Source: Tetmemena sp. SeJ-2015 (lineage: Eukaryota; Ciliophora; Spirotrichea; Sporadotrichida; Oxytrichidae). Taken from it: a DNA stretch of 64,000 bases. The position numbers and the translations under genes were made by a program. The notes under the pieces are model-generated. The model searched no databases. It was given only the letters and a program-made list of their open reading frames with translations, and was not told the origin of the DNA. Shown here one piece after another: positions 50,600 to 63,034 of the stretch (position 1 is its first letter; each line of letters opens with the position of its first letter). The stretch covers positions 40,060-104,059 of the forward strand of contig JAJKFJ010021613.1 of NCBI GenBank assembly GCA_027382625.1. Reading direction: 5' to 3'.

Positions 50600-51877
50600 T
50601 GGGCTTAATTCAAAACTTCAGCAAGATAAGATTGTAAGTGTATTCTAAATTTAAATGAAGTCATATAGACTAGATCAAAGCTAGAACTCGAGATAATGAG
50701 GCTTAAATAGCAGTAAAAGAGAATTGGATCTCAATTAGTTTTTCATTGTTTATATTTTAATTGGAAAAGCTTTAAGCGCAGTCAACAAATGAACTAAGCA
50801 ACCAATTCTCTGAGATAGTTGTCAATTTTCTTAATCCTTTGTTTGAATTTTTTATCATGGAATTCTATTTAAACTGAATTAATTCGAAGAATAATTGAAG
50901 GTAAAAAAATTAAAGAAAACGCCAAAAATATAGCACAGAAATTTTAAATTAAAATTTGATGAAAAAGTTTAAAAAATTTAAAGGGGAGTTGGGAAAATTT
51001 GGGGACAGTTGAAAAACGCAGATTCCCCCCCCAGATCTGCCCGCTTTTCGTAGCTTTTCAATAGTTTAAAAAAGTTTCTTCTTCTTTATTAAACTTCACA
51101 GCACATTCAGGGAGCGAGATAAGGTGGAAACGGGAACGATCTTTTTAAAATTTTCCTTCCTTCCAAACTTGGGGTCTTTTATAATCGTACTGAGCGTTTC
51201 CCCACAAAAGTTTCAAGGATAAAAAAAATTTTAAATTTTAAGGTTTAAATTTTTAAAAGAATTATAAAAAAATACTTCAACTGCCACTGATCTGGGTTTC
51301 CCTTTTACTTAAATTTAATAATTTTAATTTTAATTTTCAATTAAATTCTCAGCTATAATTTAAAAATTTTTTCTTTAAATTTTTAAATGTTTATGAATTT
51401 TTTTTTAAAATTTCTAGTTTAAAAATTTTAAAATTTAAAAATCTACTCGTTGAAGATATATTTTTTAACTTTTACAGGTCATTTAAGATTCTAAAATCTT
51501 AAAAATAAAAATTGAATTAAAAATCTATAACTCTTTTATTCTTCTATATTACAAAAGTGTTGTTTAAAAGATGAAATAATTTAAGGATACAAAATGGACT
51601 TTATAATAAATATAGATATCACATTTATTTAATCCGCGAAAAAGACTATAGGAATAATTTGAGAGCGTTTACAAATAAATTATTATCTCTACAGTACTAA
51701 TAAAATACCACAAACTCACTAAAATCACGAATTCAAGCACATGGCAAAAGAAGAGATATGTAATTAATTAAAAGATAATCATTACGCTCTTTTTAATTTT
51801 AGAGCAGTAAATTGAATTGAAACAGCATCTTAAATAGCAACCAAAGCTAAATAAAAATTAAAAAATAAATAAATTGT
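50600..51877. other. Long AT-rich non-coding region with homopolymer runs
   Basis: About 1.3 kb with dense runs of A and T and one run of ten C near 51026. No supported coding frame or structured RNA. It separates two plus-strand genes and is probably germline-limited spacer. Confidence 0.5.
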
Positions 51878-54069
51878 ATGAGTCCCCGTGATTAGCTATT
51901 AGAAGAAGGACCTGGCTGGGACAATTCCAAGAAGCTCACATAAATAGTCTCGATATAAGACATACTTAATTTAAGTCTCTTTTTAATTTATAATATGTAT
52001 ATAAAAATGTTAATGCTGTACCGTATGGAAGGTTCTAGTACTGGATGTCATCACTGGTATTTTTATTTTTAAGGGGTTTTTTTTGGAATTTTTAAAATTT
52101 AAATTTTTTATTTTCAAAAAAAATTTTTTTTAAAAAGGGGATTTTATTGCATTGAATTTTTGAAAAAAAATGGTTTTTTTTTAAAATTTTTTTTTTTTTC
52201 GATTTAATTTTAAAATTATTTTTAAAAGAAATTAATAAAAACTTTAATTTTGTTAAAAAATAAAATCTATAATTATAATCTACTCATAATATAAGATTAT
52301 ACAATTTGATAACTACAACTTCCTGCTGATGTATCCACCATACGAATGCACTTTAAACTCTAATTAATTTTTAATCACTGATCCTCAAACTCAGCAGACT
52401 TTTAATTGTTCTAGAGAAGACATTTGCTCTTCCTATCCAAAGTACTAATCTGGGGAAATGGTATTTAAGCCTAATGAATAAAGTGAGTACTACCTCCTTA
52501 ACTGGGTGTCTCGATTTATGCCTGAATACAGCTGTGAGAATGGATGGATGTCCCTCTTTGGAACCTTGGACTTTACTGGCTAACTTATCTCATGCATCCT
52601 ATTCCCAATCCTAGCAGATAAACTCACATATAACATATTTTGTATATTAAATTTAAGATATATGTTTTAGGATCGGTAAACGATACTTTGTCATAGTTGC
52701 TTCAGTGTTTTAAGTGGTGATTTTTATCCAAAACTAAAAAATCTATATGCAAATATGCATATGATGTACACTTCTATGTTGATCTTCAAGAACTCTATGA
52801 ATTTGACTTACCTGTTCACATTTTGCTTTGGATTCCTCTTCACAAGCAAGAACTTTATAACCTACTCTCACATGATAGACTTCGTGGGATCTAAGCGCGC
52901 CTCTAAGATTACCAGCCTCCTATTCTGTTTGGACTCTGTGATATTCATAATCTGTCCCTTGATGCTCAAATACTTCACACATGATACCCTTGTATTTGTT
53001 TTCATTGCACTCGCTTTTACATAAATACGACTATAATTTTTTGAATGATTATAGCTTTTAGTGCAGCAACTTCTTTATTGATGTTGGTAGTAAGAGTTCC
53101 AGAGAGTTTGTAGTTCACTCTCAAAAAGGGAAATTTTAGCCAGACTCGCAAAGATGTCGCACAAATTAAAATAAGATGATAGTTTTTAGGATCATAATAA
53201 ATTTGCAGGATCAACCGCAATTCAACAGATGAGGCTAAATTTGCTCATGACTTGATAACTAGATATGAGCAGTAATAGAAGATAGATGATAATTTTTCTT
53301 AGAGAATAGCTGGACAAAGCTAAACTAAACACTCTTAGAATTAAAATTAGGAAAGTTTATTGGACGCGATTATAAAATTTAAATTTTACTTCATCTGTAT
53401 TTACTTTTATTTTGATAACAAGAAATGGAACTACTGTGAGGAATATATTGCTTTTGTTGCCATGCTGGCTAGCTACATACATTTCCTTCTTCCTTTTTAA
53501 CTTCTTTCTTAAATATATAGAGGGAGATCTGTATACGCTTTCTATAGCTATGGGCTTTTCTTGCCTTGGTTATCTCGTATCAGATCCCTTGATAAGGAAA
53601 CTAGGATCTCGCCTTCGCACTTATGGTTGTCTATTTTACAACGAGTCTATTTCTGACCAATAATATTCTTAGTAAATCCTCAAGCAATAATTTTAGAGTG
53701 GAGTAATAAATATATTTTTGTAAGGTCTTTAAAAGCAGTTCCGATATTGGTTTATGCAGCGATATTCTTTGTTATGAAATCATCTGTATGCGCTGGGTTC
53801 TCTACAATTTACATATGCCATGTAGAGTTATTTGACCCACGCATCCTATCCGCTACCTATGGAATCAATAAAGTTTGAATTTTAAGAGTAGAGTATTTAA
53901 GATTTTGATCGCGGGAACAATAGCTAGACTTGTGGCAATATTCATCCCTAGTTTGGTAGAATTGGAGAATAAAGCCATACCCATTGTAGTTATTCTACTG
54001 ATGAATGTAGTTGCTTTCTTCTTGGCCTTCTTACTTCGCTATCCAAGAAACCTTTCTTCCAAGCTTTGA
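51878..54069 (+). CDS. MFS transporter, organic cation/SV2-like (first of a tandem pair)
   Basis: ATG 51878 (MSPRDQLLEEGPGWDNSKKL). Short coding segments alternate with AT-rich breaks: NAVPYGRFQYWMSSL near 52015-52060 (the G-R-F-Q motif of SLC22 proteins), DNYNFLLMYPPYECT from 52310, SLFGTLDFTGQLISCILFPI, IGKRYFVIVASVFQVVIFIQ, LLMLVVRVPESLQFTLKKGN (the P-E-S motif after helix 6), CWLATYISFFLFNFFLKYIE, and IAGTIARLVAIFIPSLVELE near the C-terminus. TGA at 54067-54069. The family moves organic ions or metabolites across membranes. The break at 52060-52300 is AT/T-rich and long. A related gene follows at 54329. Confidence 0.8.
53872..53891. other. 20-nt IES in MFS gene, pointer AGT
   Basis: AGT at 53872-53874 and 53892-53894. 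Excision joins ATYGINK to VFKILIAGTIARLV, the MFS helix-11 motif. Confidence 0.65.
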
Positions 54070-54328
54070 ATTCTAGCAATGCTAGATTATTTATCTTGAA
54101 AATAGTTTTTTAAATATCAGTAAACCCCCAAAATTGGAAACTTTTTTTTTTCCTATTTTTTTCCTTTTTAAAAACCTTTTACAAGATTTTTTGATGAGAA
54201 TTTAATTTATTTATCTAATTATAGACCCTTCTTCATCATACTTTCCTATATTGTAATCCTGAATCATATATCAAACAAATATTTATTTAATCATATAAAT
54301 AAGAGCAAGTTGTAAACACTCAAAAAAG

Positions 54329-56595
54329 ATGAGCCTATATGCCAAAGATCTCGAGATCTAAAAAAAATAAACTCCCAATGCAGAAAGTAAAAACATGGAA
54401 AATGATTAAGCATAGAGAGAGTAGACTACAGAGTAGGAAGTAGAATTGTCAGTCAGAAATTTCTAATCACCTAAGAAAACAACAGCTTTGTAATTTAATT
54501 ATTGAAGGTAATATCAGTAATTGTTTAATTGTAGAAAGAGGAGGATATGCATTTAAGCTTACTAGGCACAGACCAGAAAAAAGATGAGTGCACTAGTAAA
54601 TATAACTCAGATAATCAATCTATAAGCATCTGAATTAGAGATAAAATATATATGAGGCTTCTATTTTTGTATCGATGATGTCATCCAGTCTATTCCATTT
54701 GGAAAGTTCCACTACATTTTAAAATATTGAGGATCATTTTAATAAGGTAGTTTATTTTTATGGCCATCTGCTATCTACACTATATAAATGCATCCGTTGT
54801 AGCATACAACTACGGATTCTTCTTAATGTACCCTCCTTCATCCGCTTTCACCTGCCAGTTTCAATCAGGAGGAGTCAACTCCAATTTTGAGAGTTGTTCT
54901 CGAGAATAAGTATGCGGAGGCCTTGACTCATCTTCCACAGATGGAAGAGTTCTGGTTAATTATCAAATAGATCAGCAAAATTGTTCTCTTAGCTTACTTC
55001 TTTCTTTATTAATCTAAAATGGCTACGCTTTAAACAATTGGATTCCTAGAATGAACTTGCTGTGTGCGGACACCTACCTCATTTCACTTTTTGGAACGCT
55101 TGAATTCGTGGGATAGTTAATAGGGTCCATGTTTCTGCCAATCCTTGCTGATAAATATGGCAAGAAGTACTTCACATTTGTATCGTCAAAATAAATATAA
55201 GGTTACATTCTTTAAATTGCTATCGACGGTAGTGTCAGTAGTGGTGTACACTGGCATGCTGCTTGTAGCCAATATAAAAGTTTACTACTTTAGTACTTTC
55301 GTACTCGGGTTTCTTGTCGTCAGCATTTTTTTAAATGCTTTTTTAGCAAGAACTATGTGACATACATTCACCTAATGGAGATGGTAGGGCCAAAGAGAGT
55401 ATCTTCAATCACCTCGCAAGTATTCATTCTCGACTCTATGGTTTTCATCTTCTGCTCTTTATACTTGAAGTACATCTCCAACAACACTCAAGAACAATAA
55501 TCCATTTCATGTGATTGCTTTTTAATTTTACTTTAGCACTCAAGTGTTTGTAGCAAGTGCTCTAGTGATAACTATAATTACAGGTGGCTTACTGCTCAGT
55601 TAGAGATTTACAGAGAGCTTGAAATTCACTCATAACTCAGGAGATCAGCTAAAAGGTAATTGCAGATCTTTAATACATACTCAAATAAAATAAAAGCAGC
55701 TAAGAGTAGACCAACAACACTCTTGATCTCTATAATCAGTTGACACAAAGCTCAAAAGGTAAAGAAATACTTAAAAATAATTTAAAAAGGATAGGGGAAG
55801 GCAGTTTCTATTGTAACAGGAGGAGGAAAGAATTAATAGATGTAGCTAATGAGGCAACCTATTAACTTAATGAACATTTTCTTCATGATATTCTGTTGGT
55901 TTGCATCCTATACAACATTCTATCTCTTCAACTTCTTCATCTCTTAAAAGATTGAAAAATTGAATTCATCAAGTATCTACAAGGAGATGTGTTTTTAATT
56001 GGAGCAGCTATGGGTTTCTCTTTCGCAGGCTATATACTCTTCGATGTTGCTTTGAAGTACATGAGTATTATAAAAGCACTTCGAACTTCCTACATCCTCA
56101 CTGCTACCATGCTATTTTTAATAATGTTCATTAATCCAGCAACGATTCCTCAGCTATAATTTAAGTATATTGAAATGTGTGTATATTTTGTTTGCTCCTA
56201 TACGCCCTCATCTTCTTTGTGATGAAAACTTTTGTATGCATGAGTTACTCTGCGATTTATGTGGCTCACGTAGAGCTCTTCCCAGCTCAGATAGTCACTA
56301 TGTCATTCATTTAAATCAAATGAACTAACATCTCAAACTTATAATGAGTGTTGATTGGGCTTTTGCGGCACTTTCGCTCGAATATTTGGCATCTTCATTC
56401 CATTCATAGCAGAACTAGAGAACAAGTCTCTGCTTTTAAAATAATATTCATGAGTTCTCTTTTTTTAGGTCACTATTTAATCATAGAATAAATTGATTTT
56501 AATAAAATGATCTGCCCTTAATAATCGTGATGCTAATGAATATAACTGGATTTGTAGTTTCCTTCCTGCTCAAGAAACCCCTATAGAAAAATTGA
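54329..56595 (+). CDS. MFS transporter, organic cation/SV2-like (second of the tandem pair)
   Basis: ATG 54329 (MSLYAKDLEIQKKQTPNAES) to TGA 56593-56595. After a charged Gln-rich leader: DDVIQSIPFGKFHYIL, VAYNYGFFLMYPPSSAFTCQ, ISLFGTLEFVGQLIGSMFLP, ILADKYGKKYF (the MFS loop 2-3 motif), a P-E-S-like loop region, and near the end VMLMNITGFVVSFLLKKPL. The order and wording of motifs match the 51878-54069 gene (NYxFxLMYPP, LFGTLxFxGQLI), so they are tandem duplicates. IESs or introns lie around 54490-54540, 54735-54760, 55180-55200, 55490-55530 and 56160-56200, judged from frame breaks in AT-rich sequence. Confidence 0.8.
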
Positions 56596-56796
56596 AAGCA
56601 GAACAATATCAAAAATTAATGAGTTAATATTTTCCTTATTCAAGACTATAATATAAACTATGATTAAACGAAAATTAAATAAATTAAGCTTAAATTAAAA
56701 TAAATAAAGTTTGAGTAGAGAGGAGTTACTCTCACTCTTTATTGTTGTTGTTGTTGTTTATACTTTGTTAACTTTTTAATAATTTTGGAACTTTCT

Positions 56797-59446
56797 TCAA
56801 ATTAAATTATGCAATTATGATTTAATTTAAATTGGCTTGATGAGTCTCTGAATAGTAGACTCCAAGTCTACTATGAATCCATAAAAGTTCTTCTCCCCAA
56901 AGAGATCAGACATGAAAGTTAAAATGATAACCGTGAATGGCATGAAATAGAAGTAGTAGCAATTATAGAGGAGCCTCATACCTTCATAAATCCAAGCCAC
57001 TGGGCTCTTTAGCTTCTCCACCACAGTTTCATTCTCTGCTATTATTTTTTCAGCTTAAGTCATGTGAATCCTATTGTCACCCTCCATAAGTCTTCTCCTC
57101 ACATGGCTGTTGTGAAGTGTTCTTGCATATAAGTCATCTATTTCAGCGATCACTCCCAGAGCAATAATAAATAAAGATAGGTACTATATTTAGCAACGAA
57201 ATTCATGATGACATTTTGAACTGAGTCCTACTCACAAATGAGGAGAATATTTATTATCTCAGTACCTAAAGATACTAAGAACTGCATCAGAGCTATGAAG
57301 ATCATTGGATACTTTGTCTGTCTGCTGTGAACGTGCAGTCGTGCGAAGTTTATCTTAATGTATAAATAACTTTTTGATAAATATCATTTAGAGAGACAGC
57401 CTTTGTTCCCTTTCTAAGCTCATATGCAAACATATCTAATATAGAAGTCATTGATTTTAGCAAGACAGCTGCGCAGAAGATTCTGGACATAAGAATTTCA
57501 AAAGTGACTACATTGCCAGTGTTGTAAATCCTGAACTCATTTATAACTAGATAAGTTAGGAAGCTCTGAATCATGAACACGAAGGCGCTATTGCTGAAAT
57601 TTCTACTTGCCTCTTGAGCGTAGTTTATGTATGGCTGGCTTGGATCATTTCTCGGCAACTCATCAAAGCTTGCTACAATACTCTCACTCATAGTGAGAGT
57701 CATTCCTAGATTTAAAGTCTTACCTTCATTTAATAGATGAAAATTTAATTTCTGTGTTCTCCAAGCATAGGTTATTAAATAAGCATTTTCTTAAGCTCCA
57801 CCTTTTGGAGATAAGCCCAGTAGTAGCTGAGGAAGGTAATTGAGTAGATGTCTTCCCCCAAATCTACAGAAGTCATGAGTGTGGGTTTAAGAGTGACTTT
57901 ATCAAACTCGTGTCCATCAGTCAGCGACAAGTAATTAATCGTATCATCTCATATAATATTGTGAATGATGAAGTGTATAATTAATTTTTGTGTGTATCAC
58001 TCTGTCTCTATCCCTTTTCTTAGGCATAGCGAGAGGTGATGTAAGATATCAAGAATGAAACGTTTATGCTCAGGTATATGTAGATCCAGTACCTGTAGAT
58101 CAACTCATAGTCTCCATAAGAAGCAATAGATTATAAAAATTACATCTCTAATGAAAAATTAAAGCAACCATGTAAATCATCTGAAGGAAGTTCACAGCCA
58201 AGAAAAGCCAAATTACTTGCTAGACCTTTGAAGCCCAGGCAGGGTAACTGATTTCAAATATAATACTGGAGATAACTAAAATTAAATGTGATTTTAGAAA
58301 AGTTGTCGATAAGATAGTTCAACCAGATTATTCCATTTAGTATTACTTGAATCACTATTAAGAAATAAATAGAAATAGAGAAGAGATTAAATAATTGACT
58401 ATGGAAATTTGATATGAAGGCTTATTAGGAGGAGGAGAGTCTACTGGTTAGCAGAGCACATAAATAAGTTTAATCAAAATAGCAGTAAGTAATTTGTTGC
58501 ATTTAGTTTAAATGGAGAAGATAAAGACAAGAGACTAGTACATAAATTGTTTGTGCTGATCTGAGACCAAAGCCAAGAAATCCTGATTCTGATTTTCCTC
58601 TTCCCAAAAGTGAGTGGTGGACTTTTTGAGTAACTTCTGATCCCCAACTACTGATTATGAGAAAAAGGCGTCGTCTATTTATGTACTAGCTCCGTTAATA
58701 TCCATTCTCTAGAAGTGATCATCATCTACTATCCTCAGTAAATTTTTTCTCATAAAGATAATAGATCACAGAAATTTTTATACTCACTTGAACTTGGCCA
58801 TCATCTTCAGTATTTTGCTCCGTTGATCTAGGTATCTTGATTTCAAGGTTGAATATGTGCTATAGCACAAGGTACAAAACAGTTGAGCCAAGTGCTGTGT
58901 AATAGAAAATAATTTCGAACAGTAGCCATTATTTCGCTCTAGCAATTTGTCTTCCAATTAACTAATCTTAAATTAGCAAATTAAGTTAATATTTATAAAT
59001 TAAGAGCGAGTTAAGAACTTCTCTTGATGCGACGCTTTTCGATTAGATTGTGGTGTAAAGAGCATCCATTTGCGAATCTTGATTTGACTTGAGGTACTTG
59101 ACCTGCGCATAAAACACTGCTCCCTAATAAATGGCTATGTTTAGAAAGGTAAGTCCGCCATTTATGAACATTAGTGAAGATCTGCGAGACTTAATCATCT
59201 GCAGCAAAATATCTGCTTACAATTAAATTAAAGATACATAATTTTATATAATGATAAAATCCTTGCGTATTCTAGAACATAGGCAAAAATGTGAACGAAC
59301 ATCATGATGCCGATTGCGTTATCTTGGTCACTGAACTTTAATTCACCTCTCGTGTTCAGAAAAATCAGGGAGAGAGCAAATGCTAACTGCAGAGAAAGCA
59401 CTGCTGATGCTATTTTGTATCCGTAGAGGGGATCAATCAACCGCAT
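56797..59446 (-). CDS. Polytopic membrane protein (tandem paralogue 1)
   Basis: ATG at 59446 begins MRLIDPLYGYKIASAVLSLQ, followed by hydrophobic helices (LAFALSLIFLNTRGELKFSD, MMFVHIFAYVLEYARIL). Later parts include SQPYINYAQEASRNFSNSAF, FMIQSFLTYLVINEFRIY, TFEILMSRIFCAAVLLKS, and SPVAWIYEGMRLLYNC followed by YYFYFMPFTVIILTFM. It ends near STIQRLIKPI with TGA at 56797-56799. I count at least eight likely membrane segments. Gaps in the frame around 57180-57250, 57700-58500 and 58700-59050 suggest IESs. No family recognised; it could be a channel or transporter. A clear paralogue follows at 59757-63034 on the same strand. Confidence 0.65.
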
Positions 59447-59756
59447 TTTATTTTTCCTACTAAATTTGAATTCATAGAACTTAATATCTTAATAATCTTA
59501 TTTATAATTTGATGATGCTGGAGATGTAACCCCTACTACAGAAATAAATGTATAAAGTAATTATAATTAATCTTATGCTCAATTGTTAATAGGGAGTAAT
59601 TTGAGAATACAATTTCCTAAAATAGTTAATTATAGCTATCTTTATTTTTTATTTAAAGTGCTATTAATTTAAAAGATTTTTGAAATTTATTAAATATTTT
59701 ATTTTAATTTTGTGTCTTTCAACAGGAATTTCTAAATGAATTCTATTTCAAAGGAC

Positions 59757-62700
59757 TCACTGCTACTACTACTGCTTCAACAAATCTTTAAATAAATATA
59801 AGTAAAGCAGTTTGCTTTTGTAATGATATAAATCTAAGGATTCCTAAACTATAACTAAGACTTCGTAAAGAGACATGCCACCATCCGTCATCTCGTAATA
59901 GAAGCTAATGATTATCACAGTTTATTTTTAAACTAGGTATGAAAATATATAGCTCAGTTAATTTAGTCTAATGAAAATTAAAATATAAGCTATAAATTAG
60001 AAAAGAAGAAAACGATTTTGTGCATATATAATTTTTTCAGTGAAAGGCATAAAATAGTAGTAGAAAGTGATAAAGAAGAGTCTAATAGGGAAATATCGAA
60101 ATTAATTGTGGAAGAAAGATAAACTTTATTAAAAACTCTGAGAATCCTCATACTAGAAATGGGCGATCTAATAGTCGGTTGGGCTAGCTCGCCAAGCGCA
60201 TCGCAGAGGACAACATAATGAGTTTCGTGAATGGTCATTTGTTGTGCCCACACTTCTAAGACATCATAAAACTTCCTTAACCAATTTTCCTATACTAGAT
60301 ATCTTAGTTTGCATGGTCGAAGCTGAGAGTAAAAGTTGGGCAAGTTCATTGGAATGAGTAGTCTCATTTTCAGCAGACCAAGAATCCAAAGGATTTCGTG
60401 ATTAGCGACCCAAGGATCCTCATCTGATTTGAGCGAACCGAAGAAAAGAATTTCGCCAAGAGTTGTTGATAGTAGCTAATTGCAAAATTCTTCACTTAAA
60501 GGTCTTTCTTCGTTTGACAGCCTGAGTCTTTGGCTGAGGAAGCAGTTTCTCTATATTTGGGTTAAGGTGTACGGCTTGAATATGATGGCAAGGTTAGATA
60601 TTGACGATTGCTGAAGATAAAGAGGGATCAATATCTCTTAATTTGCTCTTGCGAGATCGTTGTCAGCTATGAATCTATTTTACTAGAAATTAAGTATTTA
60701 TTATAAATGAAGTCACCCTAATAATGCTCAATATTTATCTATAAGGAGTTCATAAATCCACGCAAAGGGACTCAGCAACTACTGCTTCCATGTCTCACTC
60801 TAAAGCACCTTATATTACTCCTTAGTGAATTTGATTTCTCTATAATCACTCTCCATTCTATTTTTGATCTCGCTATTATAGATTGTTCTTCCGTATATTC
60901 CACCTACCTCTGCTATTACTCCGAGAGCCACAATTTTTAAAAAAAATTAACAAAGTTCATGACTACATTCTGTACAGTCTCTTACTAGCATATTAGGAAA
61001 ATGTTAATGACTTCTGTGCCCAGAGACACAATGAACTGCATCAGGGAAACTATTATCATCAGGTACCTGTACTAGGAGTTCTTCACCTGCAAGCGAGAGT
61101 TTTCATTCAAAAAAATTAATATTTTGCTACTTTTATGAGTAGTTAAGCATGAGGAGTGACCTCCTGATCTCACCTTCCAAGCTCATGTGTAAAATAGCCG
61201 CGCAAAAGATTTGAGTCAGTAAGATTTAAAAAGTTATTGAATCCTTCTCTCTATTCGTATCGAAATTTAAGTAAACAAGCACCCCTAAGATTATTGGATC
61301 AAGAAAATTAATTAACGCAAACTTATTTTTTCATATTTGACATAAAAAGAAGATGAAAGCGCTGTTGCTGAAACTCTTGTTTGCTTCGAATAGAGAATTT
61401 TTAACAGGAACATCCTCAATAAAAGATTCTTTCTTATTGAGTAAATACGGTATCTTTATAAATTTAATGACTATTCCAAGAGAGGAGACTTTTATTGTTC
61501 CTCCGTGGTCTAATTGACTTAAAGCGGGGTTTCTCTATCAAGGAGATAAAAGCTGAGGAACGTGATTTAATAAATGTCCACATTGAGGTCTATCTTCTTG
61601 GGTGGCTCTGACCTTAGAGTGCGCTTTTCAAAGTCACTTCCATCGCTAATTATCACGTTGTTCACTGTTATAGGCTGGAATTCATAAATTCATTAAAGAT
61701 AATTAGATTCTTGTGAAATGAAATAATGATGATTTGCTGCTCTTCTTTGTGTAGTAAACTAAGATTTAAGCAATCAGATAAGCCAATAAAATGGACAGGT
61801 AGATGTTAATCCAGTATCTGTAAAGCAACTCGTACTCGCCATAAGTTAATAAAAATAGCTTCTATTCTTTTATAAGTAGTGATTTGGTAGATCATGTAAA
61901 TTGTATTAGCTGCCATTAAGCTCCATAGGAAATATTGCACTTTGTAGGCCCAAGAGGGATACCTAATCTATTCAAACTTCTTTTAAGATAATAATAATTA
62001 TAATCTTGGTGAAGGCATCTATCGCAAAATTTAGCCAAGAGAGTCCGTTCAACACTGCAGAAATCAAATAAACTCCTTTAAACGTTAAAATAGAAAAGAT
62101 AATAGAGTAGACATAGGAGGGTTCCCCTTTTTTAGGTTTGTCAACAGGATTCAAAAGCAGATAGAGATTTGATTATATATTTAATGAAATTAAATTTATA
62201 GAGAGGGAAGAGAAACATTTAGGTCAAGAATAGAAATTGTTGATGCTGAACTGATATCAATGAGAGGAAGTCTTGATTAAGATTCTCTTTAGACCAGAAA
62301 CCCATTTTGTACTATATCTCTTCTTTCGTCTCCTCAACTTTGCCTTCCGCCCTCTAGCTCTCAGCATCTATTTAGAACTTAAATAATTTACAATTTTAGA
62401 ATATCTGGAGTTTTTAGTTGAGCCTCATTCACTTCCTTTGGTGTCTTAATTTCTAGTTTGAATAAATGTTGAAGGAGAAGATATAAGACTGTACCGCCAA
62501 TTGTGAAATAGTAGAACTAGATTTCCATTTGGAGCCACTATTTGGCTCTGACAATCTACACGATGGTGTTCAAGGTGTTGACTTAGTCATCATAGGTTTA
62601 AATATTAGCAGAGTTTATATCTTTGTCTTATTAATTGTGAAGGTACTTCACTTGAGCGTAGAATATAGCGCCCTAGTAAATGGCGACATTTATGAATGTC

Positions 62701-63034
62701 AAAAGTAACTTAAGGAACTGAAACCATTAAGTTTTTGGCCCTTTGGCTTATAGTGAAATCATTAAATTATAGTTCTAATAAAAGATTTATAAATCCATAT
62801 CCTGAAAAACTCAATCAAACTAGAGGTGCAATGAACCACAAGCATTACGCCTATTGCATTATCCTAGTCTGTAAACTCAATTTCCTTAGTTATAAGCAGA
62901 AGTCTCTCAAACTCAAAATTAAATTATTTATAGCACATTTAAATTTAAAGTCCTAAGGAAAATGCAAATGCTAGCTGCAAGAAAAGAATGGTTGAGGCTA
63001 TCTTGTAGCCCTAGAAGGAATCCAGAAATTTCAT
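59757..63034 (-). CDS. Polytopic membrane protein (tandem paralogue 2) with nested foreign segment
   Basis: ATG at 63034 begins MKFLDSFQGYKIASTILFLQ, matching paralogue 1 (MRLIDPLYGYKIAS...). Downstream helices parallel it throughout, including SYVYSIIFSILTFKGVYLIS and KQQLLSPFAWIYEL. Removing 60078-60745 (repeat GAGT) gives SPFAWIYELFFITFYYYFMP, and removing 59918-60037 (repeat CAGT) continues PFTVIIISFYYEMTDGGMSL, both aligned with paralogue 1. It ends with a Gln run and TGA at 59757-59759. Several other breaks (61120-61160, 61680-61800, 62160-62200, 62720-62960) are likely IESs. Function unknown. Confidence 0.65.
59918..60037. other. IES in membrane-protein gene, pointer CAGT
   Basis: 120 bp, CAGT at 59918-59921 and 60038-60041. 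Excision aligns FYYYFMPFTVIIISF with the paralogue's FYFMPFTVIILTF. Confidence 0.75.
60078..60745. other. 668-bp IES carrying a foreign coding segment, pointer GAGT
   Basis: GAGT at 60078-60081 and 60746-60749. Excision joins AWIYEL to FFITFYYYFMPF in frame, matching the contiguous reading of paralogue 1. The interval contains the segment at 60130-60690. Confidence 0.65.
60130..60690 (-). CDS. Nested coding segment of an unidentified gene
   Basis: An open minus-strand stretch of about 185 codons with normal coding composition: ADNDLARANQEILIPLYLQQ, IFKPYTLTQIQRNCFLSQRL, TLGEILFFGSLKSDEDPWVA, NHEILWILGLLKMRLLIPMN, FYDVLEVWAQQMTIHETHYV and VLCDALGELAQPTIRSPISS. It is unrelated to the membrane protein that surrounds it and has no counterpart in the paralogue. 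The motif content looks like a globular conserved protein, but I cannot name the family. No start or stop is clear, so it is probably one MDS of a scrambled gene. Confidence 0.5.
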
